Source: VBWE01 sp943372645 (lineage in GTDB: Bacteria; Bacteroidota; Bacteroidia; Palsa-965). From it: 64,000 nt of DNA. Shown one piece after another: positions 37,901 to 45,399 of the stretch. A program made the position numbers and the translations under genes. The stretch's first letter is position 1. Each line of letters starts with the position of its first letter. The DNA lies in contig CALRZN010000020.1 in the NCBI GenBank assembly GCA_943372645.1, positions 1 to 64,000 of the forward strand, given 5' to 3'. The notes beneath the pieces are model-generated. The model ran no database searches and was not told the origin of the DNA. It was given only the letters and a program-made list of their open reading frames with translations.

Positions 37901-38811
37901 GCTGATTTGGTAAATGTAATGGTATTGGCTGCGCTGCTTCCACTTACCGGTCCTACAAGGATCGGGAAGAAGTTGCCACCGTTTGCAACAGTAACATCAT
38001 ATTGTGCATCAACAAGGTTAAAGGTTACTGCGCCTGCAACACCGCGGTGATTCACATCAGCAGCGGCTTCGTTCAGGTTGCGGTACGTCTGACCTACACC
38101 TACGTTATACGTACCTGCAGCAAGTGCAGCCGGTGCTCCCGGTGTAAAACGGAAGTTGTACGACGGCCAGCGGTCGCTCTGCAGCGAACTGTTACCGGTA
38201 AAAGCAGAACCCGTAACGGCGTCAAGGTACTGGCCGTTACCACCGGTAATACTCTTGATACCGATGGAAGCCGATTCTGATGTGTTGAGGGTCCCGGTTG
38301 GCGCTGCGCCATACCACATTTCAATCACGTTGGTACCTTCATACAGCTTTACCTGGTAATTGATGGTACGTGTGGATGTGAAATAATACGAAAGTGATGT
38401 CCACTGAATGGTACATACCTGCGAACCTACTGTACCGGTAGTCTGGTAAACAATAGCCGATGTGGAAAGGTCATCCCACCACGGGGCAACAACACCGTTT
38501 GTAGTGGTGCTGTACAGATCGGGCGAAAATGCATCAAACGTAGCTCCATTGGCAAAACTCATCCAGCCGTTGGTCGAAACCGAGAACTGGGTGTACGGTG
38601 TTCCAAGGTAGTTAAATGTAAAACCGACCGGGATGTTCTGCTGGAAAGCATCATCACCAGTGGCAGTTGATGTGGTTCCGCCAACGATTGGCGTGTACGC
38701 GCCCGTGAAAACGGATCGTGTCATGGCGAGCTGTGCAAATGCGGAGCTGCCTGTAAGGACAAACACAGCAACAAGCATCAGCTTCTGCAGTTTAGAATAA
38801 CAGTTTTTCAT
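31930..38811 (-). CDS. 2293-aa T9SS-secreted multidomain surface protein (GEVED, Ig-like repeats)
   Basis: A giant secreted protein. A signal peptide (about 1-26, ending SSAFAQ) precedes a beta-sandwich module (about 50-200: GFTFNYLGTPYTQFSVSTNG) and a right-handed beta-helix region rich in Asn/Ser (about 290-700, e.g. ITINNMDIRGNVGNNASDHG). Ig-like repeats with CSGSGTTLTLTG and CAPAGG-type cores follow, and a second copy of the FxYFGTAYTSFAVSTNGFM module lies near residue 1010. A GEVED domain sits at about 1420-1556 (RLRVREMDYGG, GEVEDYVITI). A tail of five or six repeats carries VALGADTSQCNGG/LDAGNPGSTYAWS cores. The last 75 residues are the T9SS sorting domain (NIYPNPNMGMFTID ... YYVRLTSGTSVSNYRVVKQ). 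It is an adhesin-like matrix protein (inference). Confidence 0.9.
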   Translation of the reverse strand: MKNCYSKLQKLMLVAVFVLTGSSAFAQLAMTRSVFTGAYTPIVGGTTSTATGDDAFQQNIPVGFTFNYLGTPYTQFSVSTNGWMSFANGATFDAFSPDLYSTTTNGVVAPWWDDLSTSAIVYQTTGTVGSQVCTIQWTSLSYYFTSTRTINYQVKLYEGTNVIEMWYGAAPTGTLNTSESASIGIKSITGGNGQYLDAVTGSAFTGNSSLQSDRWPSYNFRFTPGAPAALAAGTYNVGVGQTYRNLNEAAADVNHRGVAGAVTFNLVDAQYDVTVANGGNFFPILVGPVSGSSAANTITFTKSATAAIISYGGASGTNGAIANQASTTALASNVDPVFGIVGGDYITINNMDIRGNVGNNASDHGVGIYNSSATDGATNNTISNITVTMNRVNTGSRGFVSNVITVPTSAAGANSNNTFKDFTITSVYAGIQLLGNATFPDLNTQVTRTNCATFNTIGNPATANDIGNGTAQTYGILATNQSGFTISNNSIRNVTGSAVQTDGIVINTFQGTSTISNNKIQTIRNSSTASTTGISGIRMSHTTTGTHTIRVFNNTVSEITSAYTGVATTARTLKGIFVNGTGGLNTQTYEVYNNAVSMDGSGSLNLSSSCFEVNAANGPVFKLGNNVFANFTAAQGATAKHYIYSSPTALTFGPAGTISNNNDIFVANDAGVSGFTGFDGTTAYNTLANWTTAMAPAGMEAASLTVNPQFVSNTSNLNPGALTLNAAGQVPPVYITVDQNCAPRTPDNDIGAYIIAACSGTPTAGSITGVTAVCSGSGTTLTLTGASTGAGITYQWASSLTNGGPYTNLLGTSNTQATGPLTATTYFVVGVGCTVSGQAVTTAQFTVAVNALPAVAVTPTTGTICAPAGGPVNLLASGANTYTWLPATGLSSTTIANPVATPAATTTYTVTGTDGNGCTNTATAAITVSESPSITSISATPSTICNGANSQLLANAGLTSSYTGSVIPYTLTPTPGVGVTTLANAGVAVTALASGTLDDGGWQNQALPFTFMYFGTAYTSFAVSTNGFMVLGAGAPNTFTGYSNTFPSAFAGRPSIGPLYSDLDFRTIGTINYFVSGTAPNRKLVVNWSGGNFYNTVGSLTTQLVIYETTNVIEAHTTSSTGTNIAVQGIQNAAGTTAFVAPGRNNVNWTVSTPDGYRWSPSGGTPTYSWSPGTFLSSTTINNPMANAVTATTTYTVTAANGSCTSTASVTVTAGAALTSTASATPSAVCVGSNLTLNGTAIGGGSPYTYSWAGPNSFTSGSQNPTITGVTLAAAGTYTLTINDGCSSVTTASVTVVVNGLPTVAVTPTTGIICLPGGSPVALTATGGNTYSWLPATGLSATNIANPTANPTATTTYTVTGTNGNGCVNTATTTITVGQALTMNSVTATPATVCSGGTSVLTASASLPAATYCQPTYANGTGFGDYCSSVVLNTLNNPSGASASPYYTLYPASGNTTTTLTAGSTYTITLVAGTYTLNDLAAWIDYNQNGTLNDAGEKLGETNNLGATPASTSFTFTVPLTAFNGQVRLRVREMDYGGTNTMDPCAAQSTFGEVEDYVITITGGASPATYTWSPGTFLSSTTGSPVTATGVTAATTYTATATSPAGCTATGTVTISLPAALTGTAVASPGTTVCAGTNVTLTATPTGGLATYTYAWTGPNSFTASTANPTISGITTSGAGTYTCVITDNCSTTTTVTVTMAVNPLPVVSITGNTSVCAGDSTLLTGSSGGTSQWYLNGVLIPGATTNTYMASVAGVYNMIKTNLNGCADSAATGITFTINALPTVTASATATTVCSGSNVTFSGSGATSYTWNNGVTDAVPFAVSTAGYYTVVGTDGNGCTDTDSIMINVNALPTVTANASVGTICMGDMVTFTGSGATSYSWNGGVTDGVPFMVPASGYYTVTGTDGNGCTDVDSVMVTVNALPVVALGADIAQCGGTVTLDAGNPGSTYAWSTSGTSQTETVSATGSYDVTVTDVNGCVNADTINVTINAIPVVALGADTSQCNGGSLTLDAGNAGSSYLWSTSDTTQTLVVTSSGMYYVTVTDSNGCSAADSINIGIAAGPAVALGADTATCGGPVTLDAGNPGSGYVWSDFSTSQTLTVTASGTYAVQVTDLNGCIGNDTISVVVNAIPTLTFNLSQNTICVDDAPMALTATPAGGTFSGPGVTGSTFNPATLNGAQTLQYSYTDTNGCSASATNVIVVDACIGIHNPNGTVAVNIYPNPNMGMFTIDLGQLPATAVTVEITNSLGQLIQKFVMTDMVKQINLATSEGGVYYVRLTSGTSVSNYRVVKQ

Positions 38812-39263
38812 GTATGGTTTTTTTACTGGAATACGATATAAATGGTGTCCCTGGAAATCATAGACGGGAGGATCAGGATTTTCCAGTTGGCAAATATCGT
38901 TAATTAATTACTAACTGCAACGGTTTTGGTCGTTAAAATCAGGTGTTTCGGGGGCTGCTTTTGAATTGTTAAAACGCATTGCTATTTATTGATTGTTAGT
39001 GCATTATGCATGATAAACAGGCGTATTCCGAAAAAAAAGTACAATACATTGGTATTTTCAACTGCTCCCCGCTGCGGTGTAATTGTTTTTCCGGGAAGCC
39101 GCTCTGATCCTTTAATGCAGAGGCATCTGTAACATTTGTCACTGCGTAGCTTTTCCACGAGCCGTTACTTTGCATCAGAAAAGGAGTATCAGCAGGTGAT
39201 TTATATCATGGTTTAACTGCGCTGCTCCGGAGACCTTTGTTCAACGCAAAAAAAAAGAACCGT
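38812..39263. other. 452-bp divergent intergenic region
   Basis: The gap separates the giant T9SS gene (minus) and the MBL-rhodanese gene (plus). It holds the candidate minus-strand promoter at 38891-38920. A TACTTTG-like element on the plus strand (gttactttgcatc, about 39165) lacks a well-spaced TTG. No RNA gene or ORF is convincing. Confidence 0.5.
38891..38920 (-). promoter_or_regulatory. candidate Bacteroidota promoter of the 2293-aa gene
   Basis: On the minus strand a TTG (38920-38918) is followed after 19 bases by GATATTTG (38898-38891), close to the Bacteroidota consensus TTG-N17-23-TAnnTTTG with one mismatch. It lies about 80 bp before the start codon at 38811. Found by eye. Confidence 0.4.
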
Positions 39264-40685
39264 ATGATTATCGAACAGATTTATACCGGCTGCCTCGCAG
39301 AAGCAGCGTATTATATTGAAAGTAATGGGGAAGCCGCTATTATTGATCCGCTGCGCGATGTTACACCGTACATCGAAAAAGCAAACAAACGCCATGCGAA
39401 AATCAAATATGTGTTTGAAACGCATTTTCATGCCGATTTTGTTTCAGGGCATGTTGATCTCGCAAAACAAACCGGGGCAACCATTGTGTACGGACCTACC
39501 GGTATGAAAACCGGCTTTGATGCACTGATTGCTACCGACGGCCAGGAATTTAAAATCGGTTACATCACCGTAAAACTGATACACACGCCGGGGCACACCA
39601 TGGAAAGTTCATGCTACCTGCTGCAGAATGAAAAGGGCGAAGACATTGCGCTGTTTACCGGTGATACGCTTTTTATCGGTGATGTGGGCCGGCCCGACCT
39701 GGCGCAGCATGTGATTTCTTCGATGACGCAGGATCTGCTGGCGGGACACCTGTACGATTCGCTGCACAACAAAATTCTGCCGCTGCGCGATGAACTTATT
39801 ATTTATCCCGGCCACGGAGCGGGAAGCGCGTGCGGCAAAAACATGAGCAAGGAAACAACCGACACGCTCGGCCACCAGAAAAAAGTGAACTACGCACTTA
39901 ATCCTTCACTCACGCGCGAACAGTTTATTGAACAACTGCTCAACGGACTTACACCGCCCCCGGGTTATTTTCCGCATAATGTGCTGATGAATATTAACGG
40001 CTATGAAAACATTGATAAAGTGATTACACGCGGAACTGCGCCGCTTACCCCGGCCGCATTTGATGCTGCCGCCGCAGAAACCGGCGCGCTCATTATTGAT
40101 ACCCGCGAAGCCCAGGAGTTTGCCACCGGTTTTATCCCGGGAGCAATCAACATCGGGCTCAACGGCAGCTTTGCAGTGTGGGCCGGAACGCTCATTACGG
40201 ATGTAAAACAACCGCTGCTTGTCGTTTCCGATCCCGGCAAAGAAGAAGAAGTAATTGTGCGGCTGTCGCGCGTTGGTTTTGATAACACGCTCGGTTTTCT
40301 CGAAGGCGGCTTTGATTCCTGGAAAAATGCAGGCCTGCCCTGCGATACCATCCGCTCCATAAGTGCCGACGAACTGGCCGTTATCAGTGCAAAAGAACCG
40401 ATCAACGTGCTCGATGTGCGCAAAGCCAGCGAATATTACAGCGAACATGTGATTGATGCCGTAAACGCGCCGCTCGATTACGTAAACGAAAGCATGCTGA
40501 AAGCCGACAAATCGAAAAACTGGTATGTACACTGCGCCGGCGGTTACCGTTCCATGACGTTTATCTCGATTCTGAAAGCACGCGGCTACAACAACCTTAC
40601 GGATGTAAAAGGCGGCTTCACAGCCATCAAAGCATCGGGTAAGTTTGCAGTTACGGAGTATGTTTGTCCGACTACAATGCTGTGA
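39264..40685 (+). CDS. MBL-fold persulfide-dioxygenase-like protein with two rhodanese domains
   Basis: A 473-aa protein of the ETHE1/BlrC-like MBL plus rhodanese class, linked to oxidation of glutathione persulfide and to sulfide detoxification. ATG 39264 replaces an upstream TTG (39237). Residues 1-240 are the metallo-beta-lactamase domain with metal ligands in THFHADFVSGH, TPGHTMESSCY, TGDTLFIGDVGRPDL and YPGHGAGSACG. Rhodanese 1 (about 260-350) has LIIDTREAQEFATGFIPGA, but the catalytic loop reads LLVVSDPGKEEE without Cys and is probably inactive. Rhodanese 2 (about 370-470) keeps the Cys loop WYVHCAGGYRS. Nearby sulfur genes fit the role. Confidence 0.9.
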   Translation: MIIEQIYTGCLAEAAYYIESNGEAAIIDPLRDVTPYIEKANKRHAKIKYVFETHFHADFVSGHVDLAKQTGATIVYGPTGMKTGFDALIATDGQEFKIGYITVKLIHTPGHTMESSCYLLQNEKGEDIALFTGDTLFIGDVGRPDLAQHVISSMTQDLLAGHLYDSLHNKILPLRDELIIYPGHGAGSACGKNMSKETTDTLGHQKKVNYALNPSLTREQFIEQLLNGLTPPPGYFPHNVLMNINGYENIDKVITRGTAPLTPAAFDAAAAETGALIIDTREAQEFATGFIPGAINIGLNGSFAVWAGTLITDVKQPLLVVSDPGKEEEVIVRLSRVGFDNTLGFLEGGFDSWKNAGLPCDTIRSISADELAVISAKEPINVLDVRKASEYYSEHVIDAVNAPLDYVNESMLKADKSKNWYVHCAGGYRSMTFISILKARGYNNLTDVKGGFTAIKASGKFAVTEYVCPTTML

Positions 40686-41017
40686 GGAATCGATCTTGTA
40701 AAACAGACACTATTACAGGTCAGGCTTGTGTTAAATAAATACTATTCCAAGTCGGCAGTGGCAGGAAGCAGTGGCAGTCGGCAGGTATTTCAGAAGATGA
40801 ATCTGTTCCTTACGAAAACATTACTGCCGCTGCCAACTGCTGCTGCCACTTATTCCAATTTCTGTTTTACACAAAGAGAAATTATTCCCTGTCTATTTTA
40901 AAAGATCATTAAAAAACGAAACAACAGCCGTGTACAACGCACCAGGCAAACTTCCTGCTAAAAAGAAGCCCGGTATGTTGTAACGGCCGTTGTCAGTTCG
41001 CCCGGTGATGGAATATT
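40686..41017. repeat. intergenic region with GCAG-rich imperfect inverted repeat
   Basis: Between two convergent genes. At 40750-40779 aagtcggcagtggcaggaag and cagtggcagtcggcagg are followed at about 40826-40860 by actgccgctgccaactgctg and ctgccacttattcc, their approximate reverse complement. Similar gtcggcagt units occur at 58459. The rest of the gap shows no gene. Confidence 0.45.
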
Positions 41018-42436
41018 TTACCAGAACGGTTTTTTAAACGTTCCTTTATCGGCATTACTGATGATGATGCGGAATCCCACAAACGGCGAACCATTATCGG
41101 TGCGGAATGCGTCTTTCATTTCGAGGTACGTTGCTTTTGAACTCCAGCACGAACCCATGATGGTGGTGGTGCCATCCGCACTGCGGATCACTTCGGAAAC
41201 GTGGCCTGTTTTATTTCCGTTGGCCATGTTGCGCGTATAGCTGTTTCCGGCCTTGTTCATTTCCTGCAGCGCGGTTTCATAAATGGCCAGGATTTCCTGT
41301 TCGGACATACCGTACCGGTTTGTCGCAAACAGTTTATCCACGGTGGTCAGATTACGCGTGTCGTATTTTTTTACCTGCGCCATGCGGCGGACAAAGGTGC
41401 GGTCCACCAAACTGTCGTGCAGATCGTAAATGGTGTTGTAGCCGCCGCAGTCGGGCACATCTGCATAGCCCACGCGCGCGGCATGTATCCATTCGTAATC
41501 ATACGGCAGGCGTACCTGCAGGCGGCGCGGTTTGTTTTTTTTGCCGGGCTGTTCGCTGTTGAGTTGCGTTTCGAGCCAGCGGCAGAACAGGCCCATGGCA
41601 TTGCTGCTGATGTTTACCACCGGGAAATCATCATACCGTGTATCGGAAAAATACGTTGCGGCCAGTTGCGGGCACTGGTACCTGTTCCACAGCGCGGTAT
41701 TCACCAGTGCCTCGTTGTACGTTACCATATCGCCGCGGCTGTACACATCGGCAAGAAACACTTTGTACTCGCGGTTGGTAATGGCAAAGTTGCGGATCAC
41801 AAATGCATCCACGCCCCGGCTGCTGCCGCGGTAACTGATCTGTCCTTCTTCCACCCGCGTGTAAAGCGATTCATCAATGCCCCTGATTTTAGCCAGCAGC
41901 GAATCTTTTAACGCAAGATACGTTTCGTACGATTCGCGCACGGGGCGGGGCAGGGGCTGCATCACGGGCGATGTAATGGCTGGTACAGCTCCGGCAACCG
42001 TTTGTTCAAACGGCTGAAAAACGGGCAGGGGCGCAGCGGTGTCATTCGCTACGCGGATGTTTTTTGTAACCGGTGTACCTGCAGTTACCGGGAGTGCAGC
42101 TGTTTCTTTTTTTGCGGCGGGTTGTGTTTGTTTTTGTGTTTCCGCTTTTGTTGTGTCTTGCTGTTGTGGTTTCTGATAAAGCATATACCACACAAAACAA
42201 AACACGAGCGGAATGAGCACAATGGGCAGCCACAACTTCAGTCCGCCGCCGCCGCGTTTTTTGCCGAGGCGGCGCAGCAGTTCGCGTTCGCGGGCAGGAT
42301 CAATGGTTACATCGTACTCCTGGTTCAGCACAAACTGCGCGGCACCGGTATCGCTGCTGATGAATTCGTTTCCGGGAAACAATTCATTCAGCGCGGCATC
42401 AACATCGGCTTCGGTCAACTGTTCAGGCGTTTTCAT
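41018..42436 (-). CDS. single-pass membrane protein with SUMF1 (formylglycine-generating-like) domain
   Basis: A 472-aa protein. The first 70 residues are cytoplasmic and contain a basic cluster (RRLGKKRGGGG), followed by one membrane helix (LKLWLPIVLIPLVFCFVWYM, about 73-92) and a Gln/Lys-rich linker. The C-terminal 250 residues match the SUMF1/formylglycine-generating fold also used by gliding lipoproteins GldJ/GldK: FVIRNFAITNREYKVFLAD, FPVVNISSNAMGLFCRWLE, RLPYDYEWIHAARVG, and near the end ATYLEMKDAFRTDNGSPFVG with FRIIIS. It overlaps the sigma-factor gene by 14 bp, as anti-sigma genes often do. It may be a membrane sensor that controls that sigma factor (inference); the enzymatic Cys pair of true FGE is not obvious. 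Confidence 0.75.
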   Translation of the reverse strand: MKTPEQLTEADVDAALNELFPGNEFISSDTGAAQFVLNQEYDVTIDPARERELLRRLGKKRGGGGLKLWLPIVLIPLVFCFVWYMLYQKPQQQDTTKAETQKQTQPAAKKETAALPVTAGTPVTKNIRVANDTAAPLPVFQPFEQTVAGAVPAITSPVMQPLPRPVRESYETYLALKDSLLAKIRGIDESLYTRVEEGQISYRGSSRGVDAFVIRNFAITNREYKVFLADVYSRGDMVTYNEALVNTALWNRYQCPQLAATYFSDTRYDDFPVVNISSNAMGLFCRWLETQLNSEQPGKKNKPRRLQVRLPYDYEWIHAARVGYADVPDCGGYNTIYDLHDSLVDRTFVRRMAQVKKYDTRNLTTVDKLFATNRYGMSEQEILAIYETALQEMNKAGNSYTRNMANGNKTGHVSEVIRSADGTTTIMGSCWSSKATYLEMKDAFRTDNGSPFVGFRIIISNADKGTFKKPFW

Positions 42437-42989
42437 TGGTCCCGGTTTTCACGCATTCGTTTGTTTTGTCGGTCACTGTTTTTTTCAGGCGCAGGTGATA
42501 CACTTTCAGCTGCGCAGGCGGTTTGTTCACATACGTGGCGATGTGCTCGTACGGAAAATCCTGCGCCCGCATCAGCAACACAATGCGCTGCCAGTCTTCC
42601 AGCGCCTGGAGTACTTTCTGCAGGCACTGCATCAGCGGACTCTGTTTTTCAGGTTCATCGTCCGTTGCCGCATCATGGTGTTTTGCATGGTTGTCGTTTA
42701 ATTCCGTGGTTGCAATCGTTTTGTTTTTCCGGTCGCGGTAATGGTTGCGCAGGTAGTTGGAAAACACTTTGAACACAAAACCGGTAAAACGGTTTTCATC
42801 GGCAAACGTGTAGGTATCGCCAACATCCATTATTTTATAAAGTGTTTTATACACCAGGTCCCACGCATCGTCTTCGGTCAGCTGCCATTTGCTTACGGCA
42901 TACCCGTACAGTTTTTTTCCATAACGATCGTATAACCACGCAATCGCCTGTTCATCTTTTTTTTTCAGCCGGGCAGCCAGGTCCTTCAT
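42423..42989 (-). CDS. sigma-70 family (ECF-like) RNA polymerase sigma factor
   Basis: A 188-aa sigma factor. Region 2 is DEQAIAWLYDRYGKKLYGYA with DDAWDLVYKTLYKIMD and RFTGFVFKVFSNYLRNHYRD. An acidic/His linker follows (NDNHAKHHDAATDDEPEKQS), then region 4 (LQALEDWQRIVLLMRAQDFP, EHIATYVNKPPAQLKVYHLR), which fits a helix-turn-helix. The stop lies inside the SUMF1-TM gene. Probably autoregulates this pair (inference). Confidence 0.85.
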   Translation of the reverse strand: MKDLAARLKKKDEQAIAWLYDRYGKKLYGYAVSKWQLTEDDAWDLVYKTLYKIMDVGDTYTFADENRFTGFVFKVFSNYLRNHYRDRKNKTIATTELNDNHAKHHDAATDDEPEKQSPLMQCLQKVLQALEDWQRIVLLMRAQDFPYEHIATYVNKPPAQLKVYHLRLKKTVTDKTNECVKTGTNENA

Positions 42990-43016
42990 TCCAGTCCGAA
43001 GTTACCATTTCTGCAT

Positions 43017-44399
43017 TTAAAAAGCAGGGCAGGCTATGGTGCGGAATTTTTTCGACTTCTGCGATTTGATCTGTAAACGCAGCTTATCGCGGTCCATGTG
43101 TTTCATGTCTTCGATGAGTGCCTCGTAGTCTTTCAGTTTTTTCTGGAAGTCGCGCAGGTACACATTTTCGCCGGTTTTCAGGAAATGGTTGTCGAGCAGT
43201 TCAATGGCTTCGTGTACTTTCTTTTTGGCATCCTCAAACCGTTCGCGGTCGCACAGCTGCACGGCTTCTTCGTACCATTCGGCCGTGAGTTCGAGTGCAT
43301 ACCCTTCGGCGGCTGCACGGTTTATGCCGCTGTCGTATTCTTTTGCATCGTGTGCCGGTTTCAGTTCACTGCTGCGCGTATCGCTTACTGCAACTGCTTT
43401 TTCGCCGGAGGCATTCATGTAATCCAGTGCACACGAAATGGTAAACGCATTTTTCAGCGGACTTTTTGTTTTAAAACAGATGAGGATGGATTTCTGCTCA
43501 TTCGCAAACAGGTCGTTGAAATGCAGCGTCAGCGTATTTTTATCCAGCGAACTGTTGTACGCAAACGTGCGCGAATAACTGAGCACCTCATCGGGGAACG
43601 TAATTTTAAGCGTGGTGTTTTTTGCAATCACCTGCGAAATGCCCTGCAGTTCTTCGCTGAACATTGCTTCCATTTTCTCCGGCGAATCAATAAAATAATA
43701 ACGCCCGCCGCCCTGCATCGCCATGCGCGCCATCAGGTCTTCGTTGTAATCATTGCCTACACCAAAGGAGGAAACAGCAATGCGGTCTTTTTCGAAAAAG
43801 CTGCGCGTGAGGTCGCTCAGCTGTGTGGGATCAGCCATGCCCACATTGGCCAGCCCGTCAGAAAGCAGCAGCACGCGGTGAACCATTTCGCCCTCGTTTT
43901 TTGCTTTTACTTTTTTCACCAGTTCAAATCCTTTGCGGATTCCGCCTTCGAGGTTGGTGGAATTCAGCGTAATGATTTTATCAATGCGTTCGAGCAGGTG
44001 TTTTTTGTTTTCGATGTGCTGGGGCTCAAGGAAAACTTCCACTTCGGTATCGTACAGCACAATCGACAGCATGTCGTTTTTGTCAAGCTGCGTTACGAGG
44101 TATTTCACGGCCTGCTTTGTGTATTCCATTTTCTGCCCCGACATGGAGCCGCTGCGGTCAATAACTACCGACAGGTTGAGCGGCATGCGTTTGGGTGCAT
44201 CGGTTACTTTTTTCTCCGTGCCCTGCAGGTGAATGTAATAATACAACTCACCGGTTTTGTCCGTGAAAAAATTGTTTACCGGTTCTGCACGGAAATAAAT
44301 TGAACCGTCTGTTGATAATGCACCGTGGTGTGTTTCCTGTGCGCGGCCTGCGAATACGCAGAGGCAGCAGACTGCGATGATGAAGGTGTGTAAACGCAT
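43017..44399 (-). CDS. secreted vWA-domain protein
   Basis: A 460-aa protein with a signal peptide (MRLHTFIIAVCCLCVFAGRAQ). Residues about 75-260 are a canonical vWA domain: perfect MIDAS DxSxS in LSVVIDRSGSMSGQKMEYTK, Thr in NSTNLEGGIRKGFEL, and the Asp of HRVLLLSDGLANVGM. A C-terminal beta/helical part follows with EGYALELTAEWYEEAVQLCD. Metal-dependent adhesion at the cell surface is likely; the ligand is unknown. It is 2 bp from the next minus-strand gene (44402), which encodes an outer-membrane-like protein, so the two probably act together. Confidence 0.88.
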   Translation of the reverse strand: MRLHTFIIAVCCLCVFAGRAQETHHGALSTDGSIYFRAEPVNNFFTDKTGELYYYIHLQGTEKKVTDAPKRMPLNLSVVIDRSGSMSGQKMEYTKQAVKYLVTQLDKNDMLSIVLYDTEVEVFLEPQHIENKKHLLERIDKIITLNSTNLEGGIRKGFELVKKVKAKNEGEMVHRVLLLSDGLANVGMADPTQLSDLTRSFFEKDRIAVSSFGVGNDYNEDLMARMAMQGGGRYYFIDSPEKMEAMFSEELQGISQVIAKNTTLKITFPDEVLSYSRTFAYNSSLDKNTLTLHFNDLFANEQKSILICFKTKSPLKNAFTISCALDYMNASGEKAVAVSDTRSSELKPAHDAKEYDSGINRAAAEGYALELTAEWYEEAVQLCDRERFEDAKKKVHEAIELLDNHFLKTGENVYLRDFQKKLKDYEALIEDMKHMDRDKLRLQIKSQKSKKFRTIACPAF

Positions 44400-44401
44400 G
44401 G

Positions 44402-45193
44402 TCAGTTGGTTTTAGGTTTGCTGAGTTGCTGTTCAATTTCTTTTTGTTTCTGCTCGAGTTCTTTTTTCTTATTGGCTTTCCGGCTGTCCTGTTGTTTGTG
44501 CAGTTCAATACGTATTTCAGGAAAGCTGAACCGGTAGCCCAGTTGCACACCAAAACTGACGGTACACAGGCGCATCCCGTCGCGCTGTTCATACCCGCTG
44601 CCGATGCCGATGAACGGATCGAAAATCAATGTGCCGCTGTTTCTGCCGAACTGAATCTGGTTGCTGTACGCCAGCAACAGGCTGTGCTGGAAGGCCTGCG
44701 ACGTATTCCGGTATAGCGCGGCGTAACTGCTGCCTTCTGCACCGGCATAGGTTCGTACCGTGGTTGCTGCACGGCCGCGTACTGCGGGCAGGTAGGTGAG
44801 GCGTATGCCGGAATAACCGCCCGCGCCCGAACGCCTGCCCACCGTCTGAAAAAACGTTACCGGGAAAATCCAGTACCCGTTGCGCTGTTCCACATCCATT
44901 ATACCGAACGCATTCGACTCCGGGAAAATACCGCTGAGCTGTTTGTGGTAATTCACCTGCGAAATACCCGCCCCGAAACCCAGCGTACTGTTGCGACTCA
45001 GCGCCGTGTAAAACTGCAGCGCTGCAAACTGTCCCGAAGGCAGTTCTGTTTTTTCAAGCAGGCGGAGGTTCGCTGCCGAAGCACTGTAGCGCACCAGGAA
45101 CGGCGAATACAAAATGCCCACATTTACCCGCGCCTGTGCAATAAGTCCGGCAAGTAAAGCAAGCTGCAGTAAGAAAACCGATTTACGCGTCAT
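44402..45193 (-). CDS. outer-membrane-like beta protein
   Basis: A 263-aa exported protein with a signal peptide (MTRKSVFLLQLALLAGLIAQA). Repeated amphipathic beta strands follow (QFAALQFYTALSRNSTLGFG, YWIFPVTFFQTVG, HSLLLAYSNQIQFGRNSGTL, VSFGVQLGYRFSFPE), typical of small Bacteroidota outer-membrane barrels. A basic Lys/Gln/Glu tail closes it (KKKELEQKQKEIEQQ), which is unusual after a barrel. No family name is certain. It precedes the vWA gene by 2 bp. Confidence 0.65.
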   Translation of the reverse strand: MTRKSVFLLQLALLAGLIAQARVNVGILYSPFLVRYSASAANLRLLEKTELPSGQFAALQFYTALSRNSTLGFGAGISQVNYHKQLSGIFPESNAFGIMDVEQRNGYWIFPVTFFQTVGRRSGAGGYSGIRLTYLPAVRGRAATTVRTYAGAEGSSYAALYRNTSQAFQHSLLLAYSNQIQFGRNSGTLIFDPFIGIGSGYEQRDGMRLCTVSFGVQLGYRFSFPEIRIELHKQQDSRKANKKKELEQKQKEIEQQLSKPKTN

Positions 45194-45399
45194 CGTTTTA
45201 TCGTTTGGATATCCCTATAACACGAATAGGTTACAACTTTGCTTAAGTCGCTGATATTCAGTTGTAAGTGTGGCCGTCTGCGGGTGTATTGCAGCACATC
45301 GCCAATAACGCAGAACGATTACATTGCAGGGATCACTGTGCCGGGTTAACGAAACAACAACTTCTGTGTTATATTCGTAACGGCCAACGGCCTTATAAA

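Noticed and set aside
39237..39263. TTG start for the MBL-rhodanese gene
   Set aside because: ATG 39264 starts directly at the conserved MIIEQIYTG, typical of this family.
43098..44303. 401-aa ORF opposite the vWA gene
   Set aside because: A mirror frame of 43017-44399, rich in Cys/Phe/His with no domain; the minus-strand vWA frame has a perfect MIDAS motif.
45268..45399. upstream extension of the dihaem cytochrome
   Set aside because: The extra 44 residues are Cys-rich and would precede the real membrane helix.
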